NCBI GenBank assembly: GCA_025506515.1
Contig: CM046447.1
Span: 83,402,037-83,466,036, forward strand
DNA: 64,000 bases
Direction: 5' to 3'
From: Flaveria trinervia
Lineage: Eukaryota; Streptophyta; Magnoliopsida; Asterales; Asteraceae
The notes under the pieces: model-generated
The model's input: the letters and a program-made list of their open reading frames with translations, nothing else
The model's database searches: none
Told to the model about the DNA's origin: nothing
Shown here: in pieces, positions 1 to 10,439 of the stretch
Numbering within the stretch: the stretch's first letter is position 1
Layout: every line of letters starts with the position of its first letter
Position numbers and translations under genes: made by a program

Positions 1-114
1 TATGTAATTAAATATAAGTAATTTATATATGATTTACATATATATTTAATAGTTATATATAAAACTTAACTATATTTGTATATCCGATGTACTAATTTAT
101 GGTTTAACACCCCG

Positions 115-296
115 TTTTCACCCATTAAAAAAATCAAAAACCGGTCCGAACCGGTGCGATTTCCCGGTCCGACCAGCAATTCGGGACGAACCGGCCGGTT
201 CGACCAGTCAAAAACGGATAGAAGCGAACCGGACCGGCTACCAGACCGATCCCCGGTCGAACAGGTCGGACCGGCCGGTCCGATCCTGTCGCGAAA
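115..296. repeat. GC-rich CCGGTCCG palindromic repeat, probable MITE fragment
   Basis: In otherwise AT-rich DNA this block repeats variants of CCGGTCCG and ACCGGCCGGTTCG on both strands, so much of it is self-complementary. It separates the end of the copia reverse transcriptase remnant on its right (similarity stops near 297) from AT-rich DNA on its left, so it is probably a short inserted element. The arginine/proline-rich reading frames through it follow from the repeat word and are not genes. Ends and target duplication were not identified. Confidence 0.5.
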
Positions 297-299
297 ACA

Positions 300-1780
300 A
301 TGCTCACTACTTTACGGTGAAGATAACCAAATTTAGAAAGCAAACTCTAAAATGCTTTCGTTGAGAAAGGAAAATACCTTTTTCCAAATTTATAAGATGC
401 CAAGATCTTTAATTAAAATTTTGCACACAAATAATTTTGAACTTTCACTATCTCATTTATATCAATAGAGGTTATTATAATATCATCCCTGTAAACCAAT
501 ATTACAATAAACAAAGAGTCTTTTTATTTAATAAACAAAAAGTTGTCACACATATTTTGCACAAAACCATATTCTACTAAGACACCAGACAACTTCTCAT
601 TTCACTTCCTAAGGGCTCGTTTAAGCTTATATAATGACATACAAAACTTATACACATTTTAATATATCTTTTTAAAGTATAATCCCCTGGCACAATCTTA
701 AAAACAATGTCGAACAAATCACCACACAGAAATGAATTATAAATCTCTAATTGATATAACGACCACTTACTTTAACAACAAGGTTTAAAATCAACGCATA
801 ATGACCAGTCTTACCACGAGAGAAAAGCTTTCATCAAACTTTAAATGTTCTTTATGACTAAAATCCTAAGCCACAACTCTAGTCTTATATCAATCTATTT
901 CCTCTGTGAATTTATATTTAATTTTGTGTATCCACCTTTATTCTATGGGTTTTCTCCTAGGTGTGTGTATCGAATCGAGTTGAGTCGAATTCGAATTAAT
1001 CGAATCGAATAAGTCAAAATTTGAAATTTTCAAACTGGATTCGAATTCGAAAAAGATAAATTGAATTCGAATCGAATTTGAACTTTCAAACATGATTCAA
1101 ATTCAAATTCGATTTGTATTTGAAAAAAGTTTGAATTTGAAGCGAATTTCAATATATTCGATTCGTACTTAATAAAAAAAATATTTAATCGAACAAGATT
1201 TTCAAAATTTATTTGACAAATCCGTTTTTTTAAATATATAAACAAGCGTAACACATGAAATATTACAAGTTTTAAATAAATCAAAATGTATTAATTAGGT
1301 TTTAATATTTTAGATTATATATTTTTTTTAAACTTTTAATTTTTAATTTCTCATATGCATATTCCTAAATTAATATACAAAATAAATAAATGTATGAGTG
1401 TGTATTTGTAATTCAAATTTCAAATTTGAAAATCACAAATTCATAATTCGATTTGAATTTGATAAATAGATCTTGAATTGAATTCGAATATAAAAATTCG
1501 ATTCGAATTTCAAATCATTGATTTTTGACTCGAATCGAATTTCGAGTTTTCGAATACGATTTGAATATTGAAAATCCATATTTGTACGTAGAGGTAAGTA
1601 CATTACCATCCATGTATTATTCCTAGTTAGAACTTTTGGTTTAGCAATCATTGCTTCTATCCAGTTAGGATCTTTTGAAGCTTTACTAAAATTTCTAGGT
1701 TTCATTTATTTGTTAAGAACAGAAACCAAAATGAAAATTTTTGGGTGATAAATAGTAGTTCACCACCTTTACTATACCAT
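300..1780 (-). pseudogene. Copia reverse transcriptase remnant (two pieces)
   Basis: Read on the minus strand, 1780-1588 gives the start of a copia RT (RVT_2), including KPRNFSKASKDPNWIEAM and RNNTW, as in the family pattern EP..F.EA..D..W..AM. After an inserted repeat (961-1587) similarity resumes at 955 and runs to about 300: KYKFTEEIDxYKTRVVA, LVYRDDIIIT (the catalytic YVDD box with V changed to R), then GIFLSQRKHFR and LSKFGYLHRK. Stops and frame changes are frequent, so it is an old dead copy. Its N-terminal end lies just left of a PIF/Harbinger element. The matching gag, protease and integrase lie on the same strand beyond that element (13530-10440), so I infer both halves come from one retrotransposon. 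Confidence 0.8.
961..1587. repeat. AT-rich element built of GAATTCGAAT words
   Basis: Both flanks (about 961-1150 and 1430-1587) are packed with ATTCGAATTCGAATC-type words, which are self-complementary, around an AT-rich core. It interrupts the copia RT remnant between two pieces that join well in the family alignment, so it behaves as an insertion. It resembles dispersed MITE families of plants with such words. No clean terminal inverted repeat or target duplication could be fixed. Confidence 0.55.
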
Positions 1781-2194
1781 ACTTAACCATCCATTCAACG
1801 ATAAAGTGTTCGTTTTTTTTCAAAAAACTCTTTCTCACATCTTCATCTACACGCATACAGACTTGGGAAGAGATTTTGAGAGCGTAAACGGTTTGATTTT
1901 TGAAAAATATTTCATTAAAAAAAAAGTTTTTCTAACGTATGCATGAAAAATATGTGGATCTACCACTTCTAACCTCTTCTCACTTCTCATTAACTCCTTC
2001 CTATCCTGGAATCCATCTTCACTTCTCAAGAACTCCTCCATTTTCCCTCTCCTCTCACTACCGCCCCCCCCCCCTAATCGTCATCGTTGCCCTCCCCATC
2101 CACCACGCACCCTCCCCTACGCGACCCTCCCTGTGCCACCCTCCCTCTGACGGCCATTTCTACACTTCAAGGTTAGTTTTTTTCCTTTTAACTT

Positions 2195-2890
2195 TTGTTT
2201 GATTTTGTGGTTTATGATGTATTTTTGTGATTTGGTTTAAGTTTTTAGTTGATTTATTGTTTATGTAAGATGATTTGTGATTTGGTCAGTATGATTTATT
2301 ATTTGGTTTAGGATTTTGTTATTGTGATATTAGATGGTATGATTTGTGATTTAGTTTAAGGTTTTGTTTGATTTTTGATATTAGTAGTATGATTTGTGAT
2401 TTTAGTTTGTATGGTTAGTGATTTGGTTTATTGTTAGTGATTTGGTTTAGTATTTAGTTTGATTTGTGGTTTTTGTAGTATGATTTGTTATTTCAATTTG
2501 TATAATTGGTGATTTTAGTTTGTATGGTTAGTGATTTGATTTATGGTTAGTGATTTGGTTTAGCATTTGTTTTGATTTGTGGTTTTTGTAGTATGATTTG
2601 TGATTTACTTTAAGGTTTTATTTGATTTGTGATTTTAGTTTGTATAATTAGTGATTTTAGATTGCATGGTTAGTGATTGGTTTGTATGGTTAGTGATTTA
2701 GTTTATGATTAGTGATTTGGTTTAGCATTTGGTTTGATTTACTTTAAGGTTTTGTTTGATTTGTAATTTTAGTTTGTATGATTTGTGATTTTAGTTTGTA
2801 TGACTAGTGATTTTAGTTTGTATAGTTAGTGATTTGGTTTAAGGTTTTGTTTGAATTGTGATTTTAGTTTGTTTGATTTATTGTTTGTTG
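2195..2890 (+). repeat. Degenerate TTTAGTTTGTATGATTAGTGATTTGG tandem repeat
   Basis: About 700 bp consist of shuffled words such as GTGATTTGGTTTA, AGTTTGTATG and GTTAGTGATTT with irregular period, on the T/G-rich strand. It lies directly upstream of the MYB-like gene, following a C/T-rich stretch (1960-2170) that looks like an untranslated leader ending in a possible donor (aagGTTAGT near 2171). It could be a repeat-filled first intron of that gene. No coding content is visible. Confidence 0.6.
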
Positions 2891-2898
2891 ATTAATAG

Positions 2899-3855
2899 AT
2901 ATTAGAGAGAAACAACAATGGACAATTGAGCAACAAAAATGTTTAATAGAGACTTACATAGAAGAGGTTAACAAGATGGGTAGAAAATAATTAAGTATGC
3001 CTAAAGAGTCATGGAATAATTTAAAAAAAACACTTATAGAGAGGTTTCGATTGAATTTGACACAAAAACAAATGAAGAATGCATACGATAATATTAAAAC
3101 TAAATATATAGGGTGGGTGTATTTGAATAATAAAACAGACAACATATACAACCCTCAAACAAATAATTTTACCTTAACCAGCAAGAAATGTGAAGAATTC
3201 AAAAAGTATGTTTATATATATAAAGTTATTAAAATATACATATAAACATAAACTTACAACAATTTTTACTTTTGGTTTAGGGGCATCCGAAGGCGGTATC
3301 ATTGAAAACCATTCCATTAGCTTTTCTAGAGCTCTGTGCTCAATTGTTTGATGGTAATACCGCCACTAGGGTAACAAGTGGACTTCAACACAAACAACAT
3401 TAATTGTTGGGTCATTTTCTTGTAATCGTGTCAAGCCGTTTATGCTTACAAACACTGTTATTCATGACATAGACGATAATGTCGGCTCTGATGATTTTGG
3501 ATTGGAGCCTATTAATGACGATGCCGCCGAGCCCACCCCCAAGCCTATCCCTAATCTAAATAAAAGGGCAAAACCCTCAAAATCATCATTTATCACTACT
3601 GATGATCTAGCCCGTGATATGAAGAAGGCTTTACAATATATAATTAAAGGCAAAGAAGGGCCGACGGTTCTTGAATATTCCGAGAAGCTAAAGTTGGTTG
3701 GGTTAGATCCAGTTGATCCTCTATTCTTGGTCGTTTTTCATATTTTTGGAGTTTCGTTGGATATGAGAGAGGCATGGATGACATTGTCACCGAATCCTGA
3801 GGTTTTAAGAGGGTGGATCTCCATGACGACAACAAGTTTAGAAATAATAAAGTAG
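2899..3855 (+). pseudogene. Harbinger-associated MYB/SANT-like protein, broken
   Basis: The conceptual product starts QQWTIEQQKCLIETYIEEVN and continues with PKESWNNLKK, TQKQMKNAYDNIKTKYIGWV and YNPQTNNFTLT. This is the MYB/SANT-like (Myb_DNA-bind_3) fold of the helper protein encoded by PIF/Harbinger transposons, which also occurs as host L10-interacting MYB-like proteins. A likely intron covers about 3209-3280, followed by HPKAVSLKTIPL and, after a frameshift, an acidic linker and C-terminal domain (3442-3855). Defects seen: a TAA stop after GRK (near 2988), no in-frame ATG before the domain, and frame loss at the 3280 junction and near 3400. It is not expected to be functional. Confidence 0.75.
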
Positions 3856-5779
3856 TTAAAAATATTGTCTGCTTTATCTATTGAAAACAATATTTGCTTT
3901 TGGTTGTTTAGGGTTGAAAACTTATATGGTTTGTTGAAAACATTATTTGCTTATCTTTACAACAATTATTACTTTTAGTTTGTTATGTTTAATGGCTTGT
4001 TATGTTTAATTTTTGTTTGTGTTCTATTAAAATAGAATCATAATGGATTATAATAAGAAATTACTACTCGTAATTCTTATGTACTCGTATGTTCGTTTTT
4101 TTGGAGAAGAGGTTTAAAACGAATGCGAGACAATGACTCAGTTATGTCGAGGCATAAATACACATTAGAGTTATTGCAAGGAAATCCCAAACAATATGTT
4201 GAATTGCTATGTATTTCTCGTGAATCATTTGTCCTACCATGTGCTCATTTTAAAGTAAATTATTCGTTAAAGGATAGTAAACATGTTTCGGTTGAAGAGA
4301 AGATTGCTATGTTTTTTTATGATAATTGGTCATAATCAACCATACTTGCTTATCAAGCGTAAATTTCAACACTCAAAGCAAACAATTCATAATTTTTTAT
4401 GAAGTATTTGATAAAATGATGATTTTTTCCAAAAATATGATAAGACCAACTTTTTTCAATCCGAATCCAGATATTCCAGGACATAACAAAAGATTACAAC
4501 GGATTTTCAAGGGGCGGTTGGTGCACTTGATGGAACTTTGATACATGTTGTCACTGTTAGCAAACAAGATTTATATAGAGGTAGGAGAAAAGGGGATTGT
4601 TATCAAAATGTATTAGTAATTTGTGACTTTAACATGATTTTTATATTTATTATGGTGGGCTGGGAAGGGTCGCATATGATTCTAGAATATATTATCAGAG
4701 CCATTATCATATACAAATGCTTAATTTCCATTACCACCATCAGATATTTTTAGTTGTTTGTTAAATATTTGTATATTACTAAATTTTCTAATTATTTACA
4801 TATTTTTAGATAAATATTATATTTGTGATGCTGCTTATGCACACATAAAAGGATTTATGGCTTCATATCGTAATGTTAGGTATTGGCTTGGAGATTTTCG
4901 TAGAAGTCATGTATTGACCAATAAAGAAAAATTTAACTATGCACATGCAAAACTATGAATCGTTATTGGGCGTTCGTTTGGAGTCTTGAAAGCATGATTC
5001 TCTATATTAAAAAGGATGACAGTATTTCTGTTGGTTATACAAAAGAACATTACCATTGCATGTTTCGCACTATATAATTTTATAAGTAAAGAAGGTTTCA
5101 CAATGACTTTTTATATAGAATACGCCAACCCAAGTGTAACACCTGGTTATTTTAAAAAGGACAAGAAATGAAGAATAAAAGAAAGAAAAACAACAAAGTC
5201 CAAGTAGAGGGACTAAAAATGTTCAAAAGGACAAAATCTTTGAAAAGTTGGTGTAAAGGTGGGCATGGCCGCCCACTCTCTTTTCACATCACTTTCACTT
5301 CGGCTTTGAGAGAGAGAGAGAAAGGAAGAGAGCAGAACTCTCGATTGAAGAAATAAGAAGAAGAGAAAGTGAATTCAAGGTAAGAATTCAAGGTTTTTAA
5401 GTATTTATGACGGGTTTTATCCCGGTTACATGTTTTTGTGCTTATGTGTTTGTGTATATGCTCGAGTGTGTGTGTTTGGTGGTGTTTTTAGATGTTTGAA
5501 CTCAGTTGCAAAAGGGTTAGAAAGGAAGAAACACCCAAGTTGCATCAGGTGAGTTCTAGACCCTGGTTTCTACTTGTTTTAAACATCTTTGGGGCTGAAA
5601 ATGCATTAAAACGATTTTTAAATGTTTATGTATGTATACCCGTATGTATTATGCATGTTTGGGTGATGATTCTTGAATGATTATAGGTTGTTCATGTTTA
5701 GAATAGCCATGTTAAGCTTAGAACATATGAGTTTAATGATTGGGTTTGAAAACATACTAGAAACATGTTGAACAAAAGG

Positions 5780-6179
5780 TTCATGCGCCTAGATAAGGCT
5801 CATGCGCCTGGGAATGCCTTAGAAGAATTTAAGTATAACCCATGCGCCTAAACAGTAGCCCATGCGCCTGAAATTGCCTTAGAAATGTTTAAGTATAGCC
5901 CATGCGTCTGAACAGTGGTTCATGCGCCTAGAAATATTAGTCGGACGACTAAGTGTAGGGCCATGTGCCCCAATAGTGCCCATGCGCCCAAGTGGCCCAT
6001 GCGCCTAAGTGTCCATGCACCCGAATAGTGCCCATGCGCCTGAATTGTTCATGCGCCTGAATTGTTCATGTGCCTGAATTGTTCATGCGCCTGAATTGTT
6101 CATGCGCCTAAGAGTTAAAGTAGTTAAGTGTTGGCTGATGCGCCTACATAGTGATGAAACGCCCAAACAGGGCTCATGC
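5780..6179 (+). repeat. CATGCGCC minisatellite within the outer solo LTR
   Basis: Units based on CATGCGCCTGAATTGTT and longer variants (CCATGCGCCTAAACAGTAG, CATGCGCCTGAAATTGCC) recur irregularly, tightest around 6040-6110. A few more units follow the nested LTR at 8918-8945, so the array was cut by that insertion. The 5-bp target duplication of the younger LTR is catgc, the core of the unit. Confidence 0.75.
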
Positions 6180-8917
6180 TGTGACATCCGGTAAATTTCC
6201 GTTACCAAACTCCGTTAGTTCCGTTAAGTCTTGTGTACACGTGTCGTGAGCACACACTAGTTGTCGTTTAACGTTGGTGACCTAATAATAATGAATAATG
6301 CTAATTTGGTGTGAATCTAAATGACTATGTGAATATTGGGTTATGTTTATGTGTTTACACATTTTTAAAAGGTTAATTAGAAAATTTATCGCGTAACGCG
6401 GAAACGTGCCTATTTATTCATTTGTCTTGTGTTTTTATAAAGATAAGATATATAATGATTTTCATAAGTTTATATCTTTATATTATGAAGTTAAAAACAC
6501 TTTACAAAGAGTTTAAAGCTTAGTTTTTATAAAATACAAATTACAAGGGTTAAAAGGGTAATTAGGTAAATTAAACAAAACAACAAAACCCTAATCCACC
6601 CACACCCATTTCGGCCGCGACCTCAACTCTTCTCCCTCTCCATCTTCGAAATTCGACCTAGAACAAGCAATTTCATGTGATTTTGGTTCGATTACAAGAC
6701 ATATAACACATAGGAAGCATCAATTTCAAGCAATTACACGTTTAAAGGTTAGATTTTTCATGTTTTTGTGGGTGTTTGTTTATGGCCGAACCTTGGATGT
6801 GAAATTGACCCTCATGGGATCGAATTGGATGTTGTTTGGTGATGTTTATATGTTAGTTATGTTGAATACATGTTAGTTAACGTCGATCATGGATGAATTA
6901 CATGTTGTTAGTGGTTTAATCATGGGTTTTGATTCTAGTCAAACCCTAATTCGATTTTGGGCATGATTATGGATGAATGATGATTGTTTGATGAATGTGT
7001 GGTGATTAATAAGTTGTATGAATGTTAGGAATCATGGATCTTGCAAGAAATTGATGATTTAGGGTTGATGTTCATAGGTTACTAATAATAGTAACTTATT
7101 TGCATGAAATGTTGAACTATGGATGTTATGATGTTATGGATGGTTCATGGTGATAATTAGATGTTAGATTGTTGTTGTGATCATTGGAAATTCAAGAAAA
7201 CATGTTATAGTTCATACATTACTAAAGATAGTAACTTTTTAAGATATGAATTGATGAGTTATGATGTTTGAATGTGGTTGATCATGCTTAGATGATGATA
7301 TGAGTTTGAATAGGTATGTTATTGATGAATCCATGAGCATATTGGGTATTTGATAGATTTTGGATATGCTTTCCCAAAAGGGAAACTTTATTCATGTAAA
7401 ATGTGATAGATGGTAGCTGGAATCTATCTGGGATGTTAGGAGCATGTTAGTATGATCATGGATGAATTCTAATGTGGCAAGATATGATAACTTGGTTGTT
7501 TGTGATGTTGAGATAATCATGAATGATATTTGGACATTTGTGGTCATGTATGGTTTGGATGTTGGGTAGTAGTAGGACATCATGTTTGGGACTGGTAATT
7601 AATTGTTGTGATGTTGTGAATGCAATGCATATGGTTAAAGAATATGGTTATGATCATTATACACGCGTGCGAATCTGAGGCCCCTACTTAGTAGGATTGG
7701 CAGGGTTTAGGATGTGAAGTCGTGAGTGGCTTCACATGGCATGTGATGAATGGTTGAACTTTGTGTGACATGTTAGTTGTATTATAACTAGTGGATATGT
7801 TAATGTTCTAGATTCGCATGACTTGTATAGTACTTGATTGTATGATGATCTAAGTGATACACCTGGTCGATATAGCATACACATGATCTATTTGAATGAT
7901 AACCATGTATGATATATGTGTTTGATTGCTCGAATGGTTTACAACACATAAAGTCACCAACGGGTCAAACGGGTCAACTAGGTCAAACGTGTCTATTTTT
8001 CTGGAAGCTTGAGTCTTGGTTTTGGTATGATTAGGGTTCCACATGTCTTTCATTTACACGTACTTATGTACTCACATGATCTAGGTAACCTTTGAAGGTT
8101 GGCAATCCTCTCGTTTCTCAAATAAACCCTAAGTACTCTTTGCATACATCAGGTGAGTTCATGCCCCACTCTTTATTTAATCTCTTTTGGGGGAGATAGC
8201 ATACTGGTATTTATACGAACGCTTTTAAATATTTAAGTTGTGTATAATATTAATATAGTGTTGTTTACCATGGGAAAAGTCCTCATACTTTTGAATTGTT
8301 AATATTTAATAGCGGGGAAACTTGGGTAGTACTACTGGGTCTGACGAGCCCCACCTGTGTGACTCGAGGTCAATCGGGTGCAATTTGTCCTTTTGAACAT
8401 TGTCACGACATGGTAAGTCGTGACAGGAGGCAACAACTATCACAGTCAGCTTCAATTGCGAAATCACTATGTATTAATATTTACTGATAATAGACTAGCT
8501 ATCTATTACCATACACTGCTTATATATATCACAACTGTTTATATGTTTATTGAACTCAAACTCTTGAACTCACCAACCTATGTGTTGACATTTTAGTATG
8601 CTTTTCTCAGGTCCTTAGCTTGCTTGCCATAGGAGCACTGCATGGTTCACTGCATTCTAAGACACGATTCTTCAAGACAATTTAACATTTTAATAATTAT
8701 GGTTTACTCTTTTGGGTTGGCACTTGTTTTGCCATAGTTATACTTTATTGACTTGGGTTGTTTTCAAAACGCTTCCGCATTGTTTAAAGTTTGTATTTTG
8801 GTTGATTTTGTTTAAGTTATGGCATTTAGAGTCGTTCTGAGTAACTATTGACTGTGATCTTGGTTTGTTCACACGCCTCGCGGTAAAACTCCGCAAGTGG
8901 ATTTTGAGGGCGTGACA
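6180..8917 (+). mobile_element. Solo LTR, TGTGACATCC family, copy 1
   Basis: The element is 2738 bp, starts TGTGACATCCGG, ends TTGAGGGCGTGACA, and is flanked by a perfect 5-bp duplication catgc (6175-6179 and 8918-8922). A second copy with matching ends and recognisable internal blocks lies at 42508-45020 (for example the region around CTACTGGGTCTGACGAGCCC). No coding domain, primer site or second LTR is present, so it is a solo LTR. A C-rich leader-like stretch (about 6580-6660) follows an AT-rich zone that could hold the LTR promoter. Ty3/gypsy origin is inferred from end sequence and length. Confidence 0.85.
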
Positions 8918-10087
8918 CATGCGCCCAAATAGTGTCAAAGCGCCTAAGCACTTAGAAATTTTTATAGAATTTTTCGGAGTCTATGCTTGTAGGGTTTTGA
9001 CCGAAGTTTGACTAGGGCTTATTAACGATGAGTTTCATGTATGATTATGATTGTTCCTTATTATTATTATTATTGCTACTATTATTATTACTTATAGTGT
9101 GTGACTTTACGTGGTATGTTTATTATTGTAACGTAAAGTATATTGTAATAATAATGAGAAATAGCAATAAAGAAAAGAAGATGAACATTAATAAAATGTT
9201 AACAAGTCTTGCAAGCTTATAGGAGGTACATGACCGTGTTGTCGTTAGCTCAACTGTGCTACGGGTTAGCTACCCTATTATGCACACAGGGCCAGTCTTG
9301 GAGATTGGCAGGACCTTTGTAGCGTACCCTAGGTGTTTGGATTGGCCTTGTATATAGTAAACAGAACCCTTTTGAGGGATATAGATGGCCCATCACCGGT
9401 TTTCATCGCGCATACAGTTTAAGGTATTGCTCATTGGTCCATACAGAAAGTGAAAGATAAAGATAAAAGATTACAGAACATACAAGGCATACAGTAAAGA
9501 GAACGAACAGTATCTGTTCATATAGTTAATGCATGCTTGTATACAAAGTAAAGAGTTGTATTTCATAAAAGAGTATTTTCATATACAACCTACAGAAAGT
9601 ATTTTCTTACTTTTAAAACTAGAACTCACTCAGCAACGCTGACTTTTATACACTTTCAGTTGGCAGGTAATTGTTGATGAGGATGGAACGAGGGTGAAGC
9701 TACTCGGCAGGGAAAGACTGACATCCATTCGTATTTTATGTTGCTGTTGTTTTGTAAGTAGTAAAACAATTCTTTTGTAAACAGTTAAACGATGATGTAT
9801 TGCTCAACAACAATAGTTTAAATGAAATGAATGGTTTTTGACAAATTATTTCTGCTGCTTAAGTTTGTATAATTATAATGTTTAATGTTTTAACTGTTGT
9901 GATTGACCAATTGTGAGGTTTTCAGGAACGGGGCCTTACACCAATGTGTCCTTTGAAAATCATCACGTGCACGTTGATGTTGATGAATTAAAATGATGTT
10001 GAAAAACATGGTACCGTATCAGATCGGGAATATATGACTCAGTTACGAGATAAAATTGCTGAACAGTTAATGCAGAATGTTGAATAA

Positions 10088-10439
10088 ATGATTTAAAAAT
10101 GTATTTGTATGGTTTTAGGAATATTATTTCAGTGTTGTATGACTTTTATTTATATTTTAATGTATTTGTATGACTTTTATTTATATAGTAATGTTAAAGT
10201 ACTTTTTAAAGTTTAAAAAATAAGTTTACTTTAATTACATAATATTTTAACAATTTTCAAATATTAAAAAACAAACAGTATTTTTTTTGCAGACTGCAAA
10301 CGTTGGTCCACGTCTTCTACTACGAATGTCTACAGATATGATTTGCGTACTGCAGACGTTTTTCTATAAAAAATACACAACACCAAAGTCCCTAAGTTTT
10401 TTATTAAAATAAGTAGCCTTAAAAAGATATTATAGGTTT
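10088..10439. other. 3' end of Harbinger element, non-coding
   Basis: AT-rich sequence after the transposase stop. A stretch at 10285-10370 contains GCAGACTGCAAACG and CTGCAGACGTTTTTC, which are partly inverted with respect to each other and may be the subterminal repeats of the transposon. No gene is visible. Confidence 0.4.

Larger units (their letters stand above)
5135..9940 (+). mobile_element. Solo LTR (TGTAACACC type), probably Ty3/gypsy, split by a younger LTR
   Basis: The sequence starts TGTAACACCTGG and ends GGGGCCTTACA, the TG...CA ends with short inverted repeat expected of an LTR. It interrupts the transposase reading with flanks ccaag (5130-5134) and ccaat (9941-9945), a 5-bp target duplication with one mismatch. 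Without the nested insert (6180-8922) it is about 2.06 kb. It contains no gag or pol, so it is a solo LTR left by recombination. The TGTAACACC start is typical of plant gypsy LTRs; the class assignment is inference. The right part has a (TTA)n microsatellite near 9059-9092. Confidence 0.75.
4043..10087 (+). pseudogene. HARBI1-like DDE transposase, interrupted by nested LTRs
   Basis: Coding segments 4043-5134 and 9941-10087 read as a plant PIF/Harbinger transposase (DDE_Tnp_4). Recognisable pieces are the N-terminal SRHKYTLELLQGNPKQ, then GHNKRLQRIFK, LYRGRRKGDCYQNVLVICDF, YYICDAAYAHIKGFMA, YRNVRYWLGDFRR and LTNKEKFNYAHAKL. The tail on the far side of the LTR insertion is NVSFENHHVHVDVDE followed by a stop at 10085-10087. 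The first two catalytic Asp positions are recognisable (ALDGTLIH near 4528, after a one-base deletion, and CDAAY near 4830). The third acidic position, normally ERxFGVLK, reads GRSFGVLK, and a stop precedes it. A solo LTR enters within the C-terminal EYANP/NVS region at 5135. Confidence 0.85.
1790..10430 (+). mobile_element. PIF/Harbinger DNA transposon, degenerate, with nested LTRs
   Basis: This element carries the two-gene arrangement of autonomous PIF/Harbinger transposons on one strand: a MYB/SANT-like DNA-binding protein (2899-3855) and a HARBI1-like DDE transposase (4043-5134 and 9941-10087). Family members excise and insert at TWA trinucleotides using both proteins in the nucleus. It splits a minus-strand copia remnant: RT ends near 1780 and the integrase side resumes near 10440. 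The ends are approximate. A weak match exists between about 1800 (GTGTTCGTTTTTTTT) and the complement of about 10400 (GTGTTGTGTATTTTTT), and no certain 3-bp TSD was seen. Both genes are broken, and 4.8 kb of LTR sequence is nested inside. Confidence 0.75.

Noticed and set aside
76..343. Arg/Pro-rich open frames on both strands
   Set aside because: They follow from the CCGGTCCG repeat and overlap each other in antisense; they have no start context and no known domain.
9028..9222. 64-codon frame with a poly-Leu run
   Set aside because: The Leu run is a TTA/ATT microsatellite inside the solo LTR and not a signal peptide.
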